From positions 31,353 through 95,352 of the forward strand of contig CAIYSR010000125.1 of the NCBI GenBank assembly GCA_903928895.1: 64,000 nucleotides of DNA. The letters run 5' to 3'. The stretch comes from an uncultured Rhodospirillales bacterium. GTDB taxonomy: Bacteria; Pseudomonadota; Alphaproteobacteria; Acetobacterales; Acetobacteraceae. A program made the position numbers and the translations under genes. Each line of letters opens with the position of its first letter. Positions within the stretch are counted from its first letter, which is position 1. A model generated the notes under the pieces. The model was not told where the DNA came from and did no database searches. It worked only from the letters and a program-made list of their open reading frames with translations. Of the stretch, positions 23,552 to 32,453 are shown piece after piece.

Positions 23552-25870
23552 TCAGGGGGCGTCACGGTTCAAGCTCTCCTGCTGGTCGATCGCGATTATC
23601 CAGGTGGTGTCCGGGCCCGAGGTGTTCGGCGCGAGCTCGATGGCGATCTGCTTGCTGTCGAGCAGCGTGGCGACGACATCGTCCCGCTCATGCTTCGAGA
23701 GGAACTGCGTTCGCCGGGTGAATTCGGTACGTCGGATCCGCCCAGCCAAGCGGACCACGTCGAGCACCTTCTTCAGCCGGGCGTGGGCGGGGGTGTCAGC
23801 AACGAACCGGTCGGCCTGCTTCATGAGCGTGCCGATACAGTGCTCGACCACCCGTGCCGCCCAGGCCACGTCCCGGGCTTCTGTCACCGGTTGTGCTGGG
23901 TTGCGGCTGATGGCGGCCAGCATGGCGAGTTTGGCCGCGTTCTCGGCGTGGCGGCCGAACAGGGCGGTGGCGTAGGTTCCTTCGTGGGCGCGCAGGCGCA
24001 TTGTCGCCTGGTCGCGGACGAGGGCCATCTCCCGTTCGGCGTCCGCCGTCAGCGGCACGGTGTAGGGGGTGATGGTGGCGCCGGCCTGCATGCCGTCGGC
24101 CAGATTGCCGCCATGGTCATGATCCGGATTGCCGGCGGCGATGGCCTGCAGCGCAGCGACGAGCTCGGCCGATGGATCGGCAAGCGCCGGCGCGCCATTG
24201 CGTGCGGGGTAGTGCTCATCCGTGAGGAACACCAAGAACCGCGCGAGCGATCCATCGGCAAGCGCGGTTCCCTCGATGGCCTGCCAGAACGGGCCGGGCA
24301 CGCTGACGCCCCAGACGCAAGCGCAGGGCTGCTGGATGGTGCTTCGTGGACGCGCCTTCTGGTCGGCGTATTCGGCGCCGATGTATGGGTCCGCCGCCGA
24401 TGTGTAGAGCTTGGTGAGTTCGGCCCAGATGGCCGATTTGTGGATTGGCGCTCGCGGGTTCAGGACCAGGCGGAGGAATTGTCCGAACTCGTCGACCTGG
24501 AACAAGCGCGCCGGGTGCAGCTGGAGCGAAGTGAGCAGCCCGGCCGACGAAGCGAAGTCCTCGCCGCCAAGATAGCGATCGAGCCCGGCGGCATAGAGCG
24601 CTCGTTTGGTGCAGCGCCGGGCGTGATCCTTGCCACCGCCGCTATCGGCGATGCCGATGGCGTAGACGTTGCTGCGCAGGTCAGTGGGGGTGCGGTAGCG
24701 GCGGCCGGCGACGGCGCCGACCAGGCACAGCGCCGCGCCCAGGGCGAGGAAGGGTTGCGGGCTGACCGCGGTGCTGGTGGCGTAGTCGATGAACAGGCGC
24801 AACACGCCGTCGACCTCGAGCAGCTCCGGCGGCACCCGATAGGGTTTGGGGGATGGCGGCGCCGCCCGCGGCTGTGCCGCAACCTTCGCCAGGAGCCCGG
24901 CGGCCGGATGTGGTCGCACCGCCTGTTCGGCCGCGACGGCGTTCAGGGTGACCTCCGGCGGTGGCACCCAGCCCCGTTCGATCGCCATGGCATAGATGCT
25001 GCCAGCGCCGATGCTGTGCGGCCGCAGCCGCAACCAGCGGCGCTCGGGTGTGTCGCTGCGACCGGAGCCGCCCGATTTGCTCGACTGCCGCGACCATGCG
25101 CACCAGAGGTCCTTGCCCTCGTCGCCGAGCGCCGCCTTGAGCGCGTTGCCGATGGTGATCCAGGACGTGCCGTCGAGATCATCGTTGGGGATGAACGCCA
25201 GCGCCGATTGCACCGCCTCGAGGGTGCCGCGCGGGTCGGAGGGTCCATGCCATGCTGTGCCTGGCGCGGCGTCGCCGATCAGCGTGCGCGGCTTCATCTC
25301 CGCGGGGATCATGGCATAGGCCCGATCGAGCCAGGCCAGCACCTGTGCCTCGGCCACCACCGGCAGCCCGCTGAGCGGCACGTCGAGCAGGGTGTCCTCG
25401 GGCCATTCGTAGGGCCGCTCGGTGCCGGGGTGGATGGCGTGGGCGACGAATTGCTGGCCGCGGGCGAGCACCTCGAGCGGGTGGCGCTTGCGCCCGGCAA
25501 ACGGCGTTTCGGCGCGGTAGACGAGCATCCGTTTCGGTGCCTGGCCGATGCGGATGCAGGGCGTGTCGCCCAGCATGGTGGCGGCGAGATCGGTCAGCGC
25601 GATCGCCAATTCGCCATCGAGGGTGTCGATGTCGAGCGCGACGACGGCGCCGCAGGCAATGCCGACGCCGCAGTCGGGCCAATGCCGCCAGATGTCGAGC
25701 TCGACGTCCGTGGTCGCCCGGTCGCAGTGCCGCGTCCAGTCGGGATAGGGCTTCCACTCGCCCTGGGTGAACCGGCCCGGTACCTTGCTGTCCGGCATGA
25801 TCGGGATCACCGCGTAGCCGTTGTCGACCAGCCGGGCACCGTGCTCCGCCATATTCGAGGGTTGAGTCAT
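23552..25870 (-). CDS. Primase-polymerase with DUF3987 helicase-like domain
   Basis: A 772-residue replication protein starting at the ATG at 25870 (ATGA overlap with the gene upstream). Residues about 10-200 are a Prim-Pol domain (GYAVIPIMPDSKVPGRF, VALDIDTLDG with the metal-binding DxD, and a later RAHAIHPG-like segment). About 220-290 is a PriCT-2-like linker (FIPNDDLDGTSWITIGNALKA). From about 350 on there is a DUF3987-type ATPase with P-loop GIADSGGGKDHARR and the acidic FQVDEFGQ. Such fusions start DNA synthesis and unwind the template in phages and plasmids. The preceding and following genes are also replication genes. Confidence 0.88.
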   Translation of the reverse strand: MTQPSNMAEHGARLVDNGYAVIPIMPDSKVPGRFTQGEWKPYPDWTRHCDRATTDVELDIWRHWPDCGVGIACGAVVALDIDTLDGELAIALTDLAATMLGDTPCIRIGQAPKRMLVYRAETPFAGRKRHPLEVLARGQQFVAHAIHPGTERPYEWPEDTLLDVPLSGLPVVAEAQVLAWLDRAYAMIPAEMKPRTLIGDAAPGTAWHGPSDPRGTLEAVQSALAFIPNDDLDGTSWITIGNALKAALGDEGKDLWCAWSRQSSKSGGSGRSDTPERRWLRLRPHSIGAGSIYAMAIERGWVPPPEVTLNAVAAEQAVRPHPAAGLLAKVAAQPRAAPPSPKPYRVPPELLEVDGVLRLFIDYATSTAVSPQPFLALGAALCLVGAVAGRRYRTPTDLRSNVYAIGIADSGGGKDHARRCTKRALYAAGLDRYLGGEDFASSAGLLTSLQLHPARLFQVDEFGQFLRLVLNPRAPIHKSAIWAELTKLYTSAADPYIGAEYADQKARPRSTIQQPCACVWGVSVPGPFWQAIEGTALADGSLARFLVFLTDEHYPARNGAPALADPSAELVAALQAIAAGNPDHDHGGNLADGMQAGATITPYTVPLTADAEREMALVRDQATMRLRAHEGTYATALFGRHAENAAKLAMLAAISRNPAQPVTEARDVAWAARVVEHCIGTLMKQADRFVADTPAHARLKKVLDVVRLAGRIRRTEFTRRTQFLSKHERDDVVATLLDSKQIAIELAPNTSGPDTTWIIAIDQQESLNRDAP

Positions 25871-26346
25871 TGCCCCGCCGCGGCATCGGAGATCGGAAGC
25901 CATGCATGCTCGCCGCACCAATCATTCTGCTCGGTGATGATGTTCAGCGACGGCCGCCGGCTGTGTTCCTGGCGATGAACGCCACAGACGTTGACGCAGG
26001 GGGATTTCGGGGAGACCACCCACGGGGCGGCGCTGTCATGGCCCCACCAGCGGCAGGTCGCACAGGTCGGGGTGCCGGAGACCATCGCAATGCCTGCAGG
26101 ATCGGCGGGATCGGCGACCCCTGCGAGATCGGTGCACACCACCGCCTGCGCGATGACTTGCCTGATCTCGCTGATCGCGATCATTCCCACATTGGGATGG
26201 CGCCGGAGCATCATTATCGGCGTGTCGGCAAGCTCGCCCAGCGTGTCGTAATGCGGCTTCAGCGCATTCAGAACCCGTGGGGACCAGAGGCGGATTTCAC
26301 TAATCCGAAGGTCACGCCAGGCATTCAGTTCGGGGATGTTGCTCAT
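25867..26346 (-). CDS. RNA polymerase alpha-CTD-like phage protein
   Basis: A 159-residue protein starting at the ATG at 26346 (MSNIPELNAWRDLRISEIRL). Residues about 12-65 (LWSPRVLNALKPHYDTLGEL, then LRRHPNVGMIAISEIRQVI) strongly resemble the C-terminal domain of RNA polymerase alpha with its helix-hairpin-helix. The C-terminal half holds a Cys/His cluster (CATCRWWGHD, CVNVCGVH, CGEHAW) that may bind zinc. A free alpha-CTD could compete for promoter UP elements or act as an adapter in phage transcription. The zinc-like half is often seen alone in phages. The function is inferred. Confidence 0.6.
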   Translation of the reverse strand: MSNIPELNAWRDLRISEIRLWSPRVLNALKPHYDTLGELADTPIMMLRRHPNVGMIAISEIRQVIAQAVVCTDLAGVADPADPAGIAMVSGTPTCATCRWWGHDSAAPWVVSPKSPCVNVCGVHRQEHSRRPSLNIITEQNDWCGEHAWLPISDAAAGQ

Positions 26347-26693
26347 GGGAAAGCTCCTTGAACTTTCGCTGCCGCGGCACTCACCGCGATCTGTTGCTCG
26401 ATCAGCGCATCGACGTAGCCGCCGCAGATCACGTCGATGAACGCGGCCCACTCGGCCGGCGACCATGTCGCCATGTCGGTGCGGGCGAGTGCGTCGATGT
26501 ATTCGCCGGCGCGATCGCCGGCCCGGCGCATGGCAGCGAGCTCATGTTCGTTGGGATCGACCATGCGATGTTCCTTCCAGATTTCGAGGCAAACGGGCGA
26601 GCAGGTCGGCACGGTCCAGTGGATGCGCAGCGCGCGGTGGCGCTTGAACCAATCCCAGTGCCGAGCGGTGCGGGTGCAGTTTCGGCATCTCAC
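26343..26693 (-). CDS. DUF6511-like phage protein
   Basis: A 116-residue frame from a GTG at 26693 that overlaps the stop of the helicase gene. It begins MRCRNCTRTARHWDWF with a Cys pair, a second Cys pair around TCSPVCLEIW, then NEHELAAMRRAGDRAGEYIDAL and MATWSPAEWAAFIDVICGGYVD. This order, a small zinc knuckle followed by a two-helix part, matches DUF6511 of alphaproteobacterial phages. An internal ATG at 26564 would drop the zinc part and is less likely. The role is unknown but it always travels with replication genes. Confidence 0.65.
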   Translation of the reverse strand: MRCRNCTRTARHWDWFKRHRALRIHWTVPTCSPVCLEIWKEHRMVDPNEHELAAMRRAGDRAGEYIDALARTDMATWSPAEWAAFIDVICGGYVDALIEQQIAVSAAAAKVQGAFP

Positions 26694-28276
26694 ACGAACC
26701 TCGCCGCGGCGATCTCGGTGTACTGGCCAGTCGGCCGCACCTGGATCGCGATCGGCCTGCGCAGCGTCGACAGGTTCCCCAGTGCCTCGTCGACTGTGGC
26801 GGGCGCCGGAAGGTGGCTGGCGCGCCGGCGCCACCAGCTCACCGCCTTCTCCCGCGGGAAGCCGGTGTGCTCGAAGCAGACCCACTCGCTGTGGCGGGCG
26901 AGACCGCATTCGTAGGTGACGCGCAGAGACGCCGGCTTGCCGGGCTTCTCGTGCCGGGCGTAGGAGACGCCGGTGACGTCGCACCACTCGGCTTGGATCT
27001 GTGTCGAGAGCAACGCATTCGACGCCGCCTGTGGCGCCACTTTCACCACCGGCGGCGGGAACTCGTAGTCGCACTCGATGCAGTGCCGGACGCTGGCATG
27101 GTTGATCGTCTGGCATTCCGGGCAGATTTTGATCGGCGCCTCACCGGGCTCTTCGCTCTTCTCCTTCTTGCGGCCGTCGACGGTGTCGATCGGTCCGTGT
27201 CGGGCGGTGTTGCCGGCGAAGTCCAGCACCAGGCAATCCTCCTTGCCCTCGGCGAGGCGGGTGCCGCGGCCCACCATCTGGACGTAGAGGCCGACGCTCT
27301 TCGTCGGCCGGAGCAGGGCGATGAGGTCAGTGCCTGGGGCGTCGAAGCCGGTGGTCAGCACGTTGGCGTTGGTGACGCAGCGCAGGCGCCCGGCTTTGAA
27401 GGCTGCGAGGATGCCGGCGCGCTCGGGCCCGGGCGTTTCGCCGGTGACCGTCTCGCAGGACACGCCGTGCTCGCGGATGGCGTCGCGGACGTGGCGGGCG
27501 TGGGCGACACCGGAGCAGAAGATGAGCCAGGAGCCGCGGCCCTCGCCGTGCTGCACGATCTCGGCCACCGCGGCGCGCGTCACCTCGTCACGATCGACCG
27601 CCGCCTCGAGGTCCTTGGCGATGAACTCGCCCCCGCGGGTGCCGACGCCGCCGACGTCGAGCTGCGTCTCGGTCTGCTTCGGCACGACGGGGCAGAGATA
27701 GCCCTGCTGGATCATTTCCAGCACCGGCACGTGATAGGCGATGTCGGTGAACAGCCGGTCCTTGCCCTCGTGCAGCATCCCGCTGTCGAGCCGATAGGGC
27801 GTGGCGGTGAAGCCCACCACCTTGACCAGGCCGGCATTGATCTCGTTCAGTTGCTGGAGGAAGGAGCGATACATGCCGCTGTCGTTCCGGCCGAGCAAAT
27901 GCGCCTCGTCGATCAGAACCAGGTCGCATCGCTGCACCCGCATGGCGTGGCGGTGGATCGACTGGATGCCGGCGAACAAGATCTGTGCGCCGATGTCGCG
28001 ACGCGACAGACCGGCCGAGTAGATACCCGCGGGCGCCTCCGGCCAGGCGCGCAGCATCGCCATGAAATTTTGCTGAATTAATTCCTTCACGTGGGTCAGT
28101 ACGAGCACGCGGGTGTCTGCATAGGCGGTGATCGCCTCGCGGATGAAGCCGGCAAGTACGACAGACTTGCCACCCGCTGTCGGGATCACCACCAGGGGAT
28201 TGCCGGTGCTGCCGGCAAAATACTCGTAGAGCGCGTCGATGGCCGCTCGCTGATATGGTCGCAATGACAGGGTCAT
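26690..28276 (-). CDS. SF2 DEAD/DEAH-type helicase
   Basis: A 528-residue helicase. Motif I is IPTAGGKSVV (about 31-40), motif II LVLIDEAHLLG (about 119-129), motif III GFTATPYRL, and motif VI YVQMVGRGTRLAEGK. A zinc knuckle CPECQTIN...CIECDYEF lies after the helicase core. Such single-gene helicases are common in siphophage replication blocks and probably unwind DNA for recombination or replication. The gene overlaps its upstream neighbour, a PD-(D/E)XK nuclease, by four bases, and the pair may act like a helicase-nuclease. Confidence 0.9.
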   Translation of the reverse strand: MTLSLRPYQRAAIDALYEYFAGSTGNPLVVIPTAGGKSVVLAGFIREAITAYADTRVLVLTHVKELIQQNFMAMLRAWPEAPAGIYSAGLSRRDIGAQILFAGIQSIHRHAMRVQRCDLVLIDEAHLLGRNDSGMYRSFLQQLNEINAGLVKVVGFTATPYRLDSGMLHEGKDRLFTDIAYHVPVLEMIQQGYLCPVVPKQTETQLDVGGVGTRGGEFIAKDLEAAVDRDEVTRAAVAEIVQHGEGRGSWLIFCSGVAHARHVRDAIREHGVSCETVTGETPGPERAGILAAFKAGRLRCVTNANVLTTGFDAPGTDLIALLRPTKSVGLYVQMVGRGTRLAEGKEDCLVLDFAGNTARHGPIDTVDGRKKEKSEEPGEAPIKICPECQTINHASVRHCIECDYEFPPPVVKVAPQAASNALLSTQIQAEWCDVTGVSYARHEKPGKPASLRVTYECGLARHSEWVCFEHTGFPREKAVSWWRRRASHLPAPATVDEALGNLSTLRRPIAIQVRPTGQYTEIAAARFV

Positions 28277-29373
28277 GTCGGGATCTCCAGCGCCTGCACA
28301 TGTTCAGCGGCGAGCCACCGGCCGCCATTGCCGCACGCGGTGCAGATGAGCTGCGCGCGATGCGGCCCAACACCGGGCCCGACCCGATAGGTGGTCCCGC
28401 GGCAGCGATTGCATGGACCGTGTGTGATGATTTCGGGGGGTATCGTCGCCGGCACCCCGTCGCGCCATTCGCTGCCATCTTTCAGGCGGTAGCTGACCCA
28501 ATCCTCGCCGGCGTCGATCTGCTCGCCCGGGACGAGGTCAGGGATGTAGAGATGCGCCGCACAACCGGCCGTCTGCTCACGTCGGGCGAGCGGCACCTGA
28601 TGGCGCGCGCAGTGCCAGGCGCCGCCGTCGATCGGCGTGGCGTGCAAGCAGGAGCGGCAGTGGCGGTCGACTTCCACATTCGTGTGGCAGACGGCGTGGT
28701 GATCGCAGAAGCGGCATTGCCACCACGCCGGGTCCTCGCTGATGCGCGTGGGCGGGCGCGCCGCGGCGACGATGCGCTCAGCTTTCGCCAGGATGCGCAG
28801 CCCCGCCTCGGCATCGTGGCGGACACGTTCCTGGTAGAGTTCGTCGGTGTCTTTGCAGACCGCGAGATAGAAGGCGCGCTCGATGCCCGCGAGATGCATG
28901 TAGGCCTGCATCTGCGCCCAGTGCAGCGGCTTGGATTTCTCGACACCATCGGCCTGGAGCTTGGCGAACGACTTGTGGCCGTGGGTCTTGAACTCGCAGA
29001 CGTGCCAGGCTTTCGGCGCCTCGGGGAAGCCGATCGCCACCGCGTCCATGCTGCCGCCGAAGTGGCCGCCGGCGTCGCGCAGGTTCCACTGCCGGCCGGT
29101 CTCGGGATCGAGGTCCAGCACGGTGACGCCGATCCGCCGCAGATCGGCGACAAAGCGAGCCTCGGCCAGGTTGCCGGTGTCGAACAGCCGAAGCAGCCGC
29201 CCGGTGTGCCGTGCGCGGCTGGCCCAACGGAACGAATACCAGATGGCGCGTTCGCATTCGGTGCCGATCAGCGACGCACCGAGATGCTCACGCCATCCGG
29301 TATCGGCCGCCGCCTCATAAGCGGCGTAGATGGCCGATACCGTCGGGTTGGAGGGGGATGGCAGCGGGGCCAT
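28273..29373 (-). CDS. PD-(D/E)XK nuclease, RecB/Cas4-like
   Basis: A 366-residue protein. The nuclease core shows GGSMDAVAIG with the metal-binding Asp and WHVCEFKTHGHKSF with the E-x-K pair, then QMQAYMHLAG, the usual QxxxY helix. Several Cys pairs (CRFCDHHAVC, CRSCLHATP, CNRCRGTTY, CTACGNGG) follow and may hold zinc or an iron-sulfur cluster. Phage relatives process DNA ends for recombination and replication. The ATGA overlap with the helicase gene suggests they work together. Confidence 0.8.
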   Translation of the reverse strand: MAPLPSPSNPTVSAIYAAYEAAADTGWREHLGASLIGTECERAIWYSFRWASRARHTGRLLRLFDTGNLAEARFVADLRRIGVTVLDLDPETGRQWNLRDAGGHFGGSMDAVAIGFPEAPKAWHVCEFKTHGHKSFAKLQADGVEKSKPLHWAQMQAYMHLAGIERAFYLAVCKDTDELYQERVRHDAEAGLRILAKAERIVAAARPPTRISEDPAWWQCRFCDHHAVCHTNVEVDRHCRSCLHATPIDGGAWHCARHQVPLARREQTAGCAAHLYIPDLVPGEQIDAGEDWVSYRLKDGSEWRDGVPATIPPEIITHGPCNRCRGTTYRVGPGVGPHRAQLICTACGNGGRWLAAEHVQALEIPT

Positions 29374-29380
29374 GTTCGCC

Positions 29381-29923
29381 TCAGGCGCTCCGGCGCCACG
29401 GCGGCGAGGCCGTAGCCGGCGCCGCCGCGGGACGAGCGGCGGGGGCGGTCGGCCGCGCAGGCTGCGCCGCCTGCTGTTGCGGCACGGCCAGCGCAGGCGC
29501 AGACGCCCCCTTCGTTGGGGTATAGCCCTTGATCCGGTTCTGCTTGCGCTGCTGCTCGACCGGCAGGTGCTTGTCGCGGCTGTCGGCTTCCACCGCGAGC
29601 GTCACCAGCACCGGCTTGAAGTGCAGCTGCTCGCTGTCGCTGACCTGGATCTGCCCGATCGCATGGCAGATCGCCGAGAGCTGCCGCTGCGCGATCTCGA
29701 CCGTCTGCTGGCTGCGGTTGACCAGGTTCAGCCGGTCCCACAGCTTGCGGCCGCGATGGGGGCCGTCGAGGATATCGAGTTCCAGCCACAGCATCTGGCC
29801 ATCGCCCTGCTTGGTCGGCTGCATCTCGCTCTGGACGATCTGCGCGACGTATTTGCCGGGCGGCAGCAACTCCATCGGGGCCGCGGGTTCGACGCCGCTG
29901 GCGTCAAAGTTCATCTGTGCCAT
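29381..29923 (-). CDS. DUF669-type phage protein, probable ssDNA-binding
   Basis: A 180-residue protein starting at the ATG at 29923 (MAQMNFDASGVEPAAPMELL). The pattern LPPGKYVAQIVQSEMQPTKQGDGQML followed by GRKLWDRLNL is typical of DUF669 proteins, an OB-fold-like family encoded beside RecA-like ATPases in siphophages. The C-terminal 60 residues are a flexible Ala/Pro/Gln-rich tail, as in single-strand binding proteins. It lies just downstream of the ATP-binding protein gene. Confidence 0.8.
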   Translation of the reverse strand: MAQMNFDASGVEPAAPMELLPPGKYVAQIVQSEMQPTKQGDGQMLWLELDILDGPHRGRKLWDRLNLVNRSQQTVEIAQRQLSAICHAIGQIQVSDSEQLHFKPVLVTLAVEADSRDKHLPVEQQRKQNRIKGYTPTKGASAPALAVPQQQAAQPARPTAPAARPAAAPATASPPWRRSA

Positions 29924-29927
29924 GGAA

Positions 29928-30704
29928 TCAGCTCCGGATTTCTTGGGTGGGGGTGGCGTAGAAGGGGATGCCGGTGGCGAGCGTGGCCCAGTCGAGCGAG
30001 AGGCTCTCCTCGAGGCCGAAACGGTTCTTGGCGAGGAAGGCGGGCCGCTCGATGGTGTGCAGCAGCCGGTCGCCGCCACTGACGCCGCGCACCACTTTCT
30101 TGCCAAAGCCGGCATCGGCCTTCAGCGTGCTGATGCGGTAGTTCGCGAACAGCACGGCATCGACATGTTCCTGCACCAGCGCGGAGGCACGTGCGTGCAG
30201 CTTCGGCTGGTAGCGGTCGTACGGTTCGGTCTCCGGACTGTCGAAGCGCTTGATGTCGGCGTGGGCGATCAGGATCACCCCCATGCCGCGGTCTTCACGC
30301 AGCCCGTTGATGCCGTCGAGGAAGCTCCGCCAGGTATCGAGCGCGGCGACGTAACCCTTGCCGTAGCCGGGCTGCTCGATGTCGTTCCACGGCGGGGACT
30401 GCCGTTCGCAGGTGGCCCGCCAGATCAGCGGCTCCAGCCAATCCACGCTGTCCAGGACGACGGTCTGGAAATCGTGCGCTTCGGTGTAGAGGCTGGTGAT
30501 CGCCTCCATCACGTCTTCGAAGCTGCGCAGCAGACCGAAGGTTGGCGCCTCGATGGTGCCGAGCCCATCCTCGGTCTGCAGGAACACTGGGCCCGGTGCA
30601 TCAGCGGCGAGCTTGGTCTTGCCGACACCGGCAACGCCGTAGACGAGGAGCCGTGGCGGCGACGCTGCGCCGCTGCGGCGCAGTGATGCCAGGGAGATCG
30701 CCAT
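29928..30704 (-). CDS. RecA-like ATP-binding phage protein (AAA_24)
   Basis: A 258-residue protein starting at the ATG at 30704 (MAISLASLRRSGAASPP). P-loop YGVAGVGKTKLA at about 22-33, Walker B FQTVVLDSVDWL at about 79-90 and VILIAHAD, a sensor-like strand. This is the Sak4/AAA_24 type ATPase that helps single-strand annealing and recombination in phages, usually paired with a DUF669 protein, as here. It overlaps the small gene upstream by one base (TGATG). Confidence 0.82.
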   Translation of the reverse strand: MAISLASLRRSGAASPPRLLVYGVAGVGKTKLAADAPGPVFLQTEDGLGTIEAPTFGLLRSFEDVMEAITSLYTEAHDFQTVVLDSVDWLEPLIWRATCERQSPPWNDIEQPGYGKGYVAALDTWRSFLDGINGLREDRGMGVILIAHADIKRFDSPETEPYDRYQPKLHARASALVQEHVDAVLFANYRISTLKADAGFGKKVVRGVSGGDRLLHTIERPAFLAKNRFGLEESLSLDWATLATGIPFYATPTQEIRS

Positions 30705-30889
30705 TATTGGGGTTCCTTCGCGGTACGGGGTTTGGCCTTGATCACGTCGACGGTGATCTGGCCGCCAGCGCGCGCCACCACCTCGGTGAAGCTGTCCAGC
30801 GTGGGTTCGAGCGCGGCGACGTCCTTGGCGCGGGCGAGCGCATCGCCGGCGAGCGGGATGGCAACCTGGATGCGCAGTTCGTGGGCCAT
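30704..30889 (-). CDS. Small phage protein (61 residues)
   Basis: Starts at the ATG at 30889 (MAHELRIQVAIPLAGDALAR) and is joined by TGATG overlaps to both neighbours. The peptide reads as one alpha-beta unit ending in ITVDVIKAKPRTAKEPQ. The tight coupling shows it is a real gene of the recombination operon, but I cannot assign a function. Confidence 0.6.
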   Translation of the reverse strand: MAHELRIQVAIPLAGDALARAKDVAALEPTLDSFTEVVARAGGQITVDVIKAKPRTAKEPQ

Positions 30890-31365
30890 CACGCATTCCT
30901 CCGCTCGAAGGCGTAGGACGGGCGTCCGGGCGCGACGGTGCGGGCGGGCTCGAACAGCGCGCGCAGACGCGGCGGCCACGCCGTGTAGCGGCTCTCGGGC
31001 ACGCGGATTTCGGTGGTCACGTAGTCCTCGGCGCTCTCCCCCCAGCCGCGGATGGTGGTGACCGCGTCGGCGAGCAGCGGCTGGTTCCATTCCACGCGCT
31101 TGACCAGATCGGCGACGACATCGAAGCCGTTGTCGGTGATGCGGACCCGCCCGGTGTCCCTGTTGGTCGCCTGCCGTAGCGCGGCCGCGGCGGCGCCGTA
31201 GCGGATATGCAGGGCATCGTTCAGCAGATCGCCGAGGCGCTTGGCCTCAGCCTTGATCTCGCCGACTTCGTCCAGCAGCAGGGCGAGCTGGTCGGCGGGC
31301 AACTGAGCAACCTGGGCGGCGTCCATGCCGCGCAGGTCTGTGAGGTGGGGACGGTTGGTGGGCAT
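30889..31365 (-). CDS. Phage protein of unknown function (158 residues)
   Basis: A mainly helical N-terminal half (AQVAQLPADQLALLLDEVGEIKAEAKRL) is followed by the mixed segment GRVRITDNGFDVVADLVKRVEW and YVTTEIRVPESRYTAWPPRLRALFEPAR. Proteins of this size and look sit upstream of the RecA-like ATPase in alphaproteobacterial phages. No catalytic motif is visible. The gene is coupled to the 61-residue gene by a TGATG overlap. Confidence 0.6.
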   Translation of the reverse strand: MPTNRPHLTDLRGMDAAQVAQLPADQLALLLDEVGEIKAEAKRLGDLLNDALHIRYGAAAAALRQATNRDTGRVRITDNGFDVVADLVKRVEWNQPLLADAVTTIRGWGESAEDYVTTEIRVPESRYTAWPPRLRALFEPARTVAPGRPSYAFERRNA

Positions 31366-31412
31366 GTGATCTCCAGGGGGTGGGTCGTGGTCAGGCGAAA
31401 CGGGGTGGTCGG

Positions 31413-31841
31413 TCAGGCGGCCTCATGGGCGATGGCATCACTCGGAGGCAGCGGTCCCTGTTCGGCATCGCGGCGCCGGGCACGCCGGTTGGCGTCGGCG
31501 TCGGCGTTGGCGGCCGGGCCCGCACTGCGGCCGGCGACCTCGAGCCAGACATGCAGCGGCAGGACGACGAAGGGGGCCGCACGGTCGCGCCACAGGAACA
31601 GGGCATCATTGCCGCCGAGCCAGCGCTCCAAGGTGCGGAAGCCATCGCCGTCTCCGCGCGCCTTGACCTCGGCCTTCACGGGCTGTTCACCGCGGACGTA
31701 GAGATCGACGTCGGCGCCGTTGCCGCGGTAGCGGACGGCGCCGGACAGCGGCACGCGCTCGGCCTGGATGCCGCATTTCGTGTGGATGTCGACGATGGCA
31801 CGCTCGCGGCGCAGGCCCTTGTCGCGCGATGCTTTTCCCAT
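31413..31841 (-). CDS. Putative phage Holliday junction resolvase
   Basis: A 142-residue protein starting at the ATG at 31841 (MGKASRDKGLRRERAIVDIHT). The N-terminus with SRDKG followed by ERAIV is typical of archaeal-type resolvase (Hjc-like) proteins of phages. GNGADVDLYV contains the metal-binding Asp, and VKAEVKARGDG contains the E-x-K. These enzymes cut four-way junctions in replication intermediates before packaging. The C-terminus is a flexible charged tail. Confidence 0.7.
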   Translation of the reverse strand: MGKASRDKGLRRERAIVDIHTKCGIQAERVPLSGAVRYRGNGADVDLYVRGEQPVKAEVKARGDGDGFRTLERWLGGNDALFLWRDRAAPFVVLPLHVWLEVAGRSAGPAANADADANRRARRRDAEQGPLPPSDAIAHEAA

Positions 31842-31926
31842 GGTGTTGCTCCTCACGCTGCGGCGAACCGTTCATCCGCGGGGGTGATCCGGAAACCGCG
31901 CCCTCGGGTCTGGGTAGTGGGCGCGC

Positions 31927-32223
31927 TCATTCCGCAAGGTCCACGATGCGGGCTGCGGCGGCTGTAGCGTTGACGGTGCCGACGGCGCCGGCACGGCGCG
32001 CCAGGTCGTGGATCTGCCGCAGCGCGTCGGCTTTGCGGTGCAGGGCTACCGATTGGCGAGAGAGCGCCTCGGTAGCGAAGGCGATGTCGTCCACCGTTGC
32101 CTGCGCGATCGGCTTGGTGATGACCGGGCTGGTGCCCGGGCCAGTCGGCACCTCGATGCTGTCAGGCAGCATCTTGAGCCAGAGCTTGTCACGGAGATGG
32201 TCAAGCGGGGTTCGCGGCGTCAT
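31927..32223 (-). CDS. Small helical phage protein (98 residues)
   Basis: Starts at the ATG at 32223 with a GGAGAA box seven bases upstream, which favours this start over longer forms. The C-terminal part AFATEALSRQSVALHRKADALRQIHDLARRAG is one long amphipathic helix. No family is recognised. The 230 bases upstream hold no clear gene. Confidence 0.5.
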   Translation of the reverse strand: MTPRTPLDHLRDKLWLKMLPDSIEVPTGPGTSPVITKPIAQATVDDIAFATEALSRQSVALHRKADALRQIHDLARRAGAVGTVNATAAAARIVDLAE

Positions 32224-32453
32224 GCCGTTCTCCTGGTTGGATGGGATGGGGAAGTGGCTGAGTGCAGGCGTCTGCTTCTCAGCACAGGGAAACCGGCCGG
32301 CCGGGGCCGCCGACTTCCCGCTGCCAGGACGTCGAGATGCGAACCGCGACAGCAGAGGGATGGCGACGCCGCGCTGTCCGTAGGAAATTCCAATCGCTGG
32401 AATTCTCGCGGCGGATGGCAGTTGCGCTTCGCGAGCGAGGGGAGTCACCGTCG

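Noticed and set aside
23690..25978. Plus-strand frame of 762 codons opposite the primase-polymerase gene
   Set aside because: The minus strand carries recognisable Prim-Pol and P-loop motifs; the plus frame has none.
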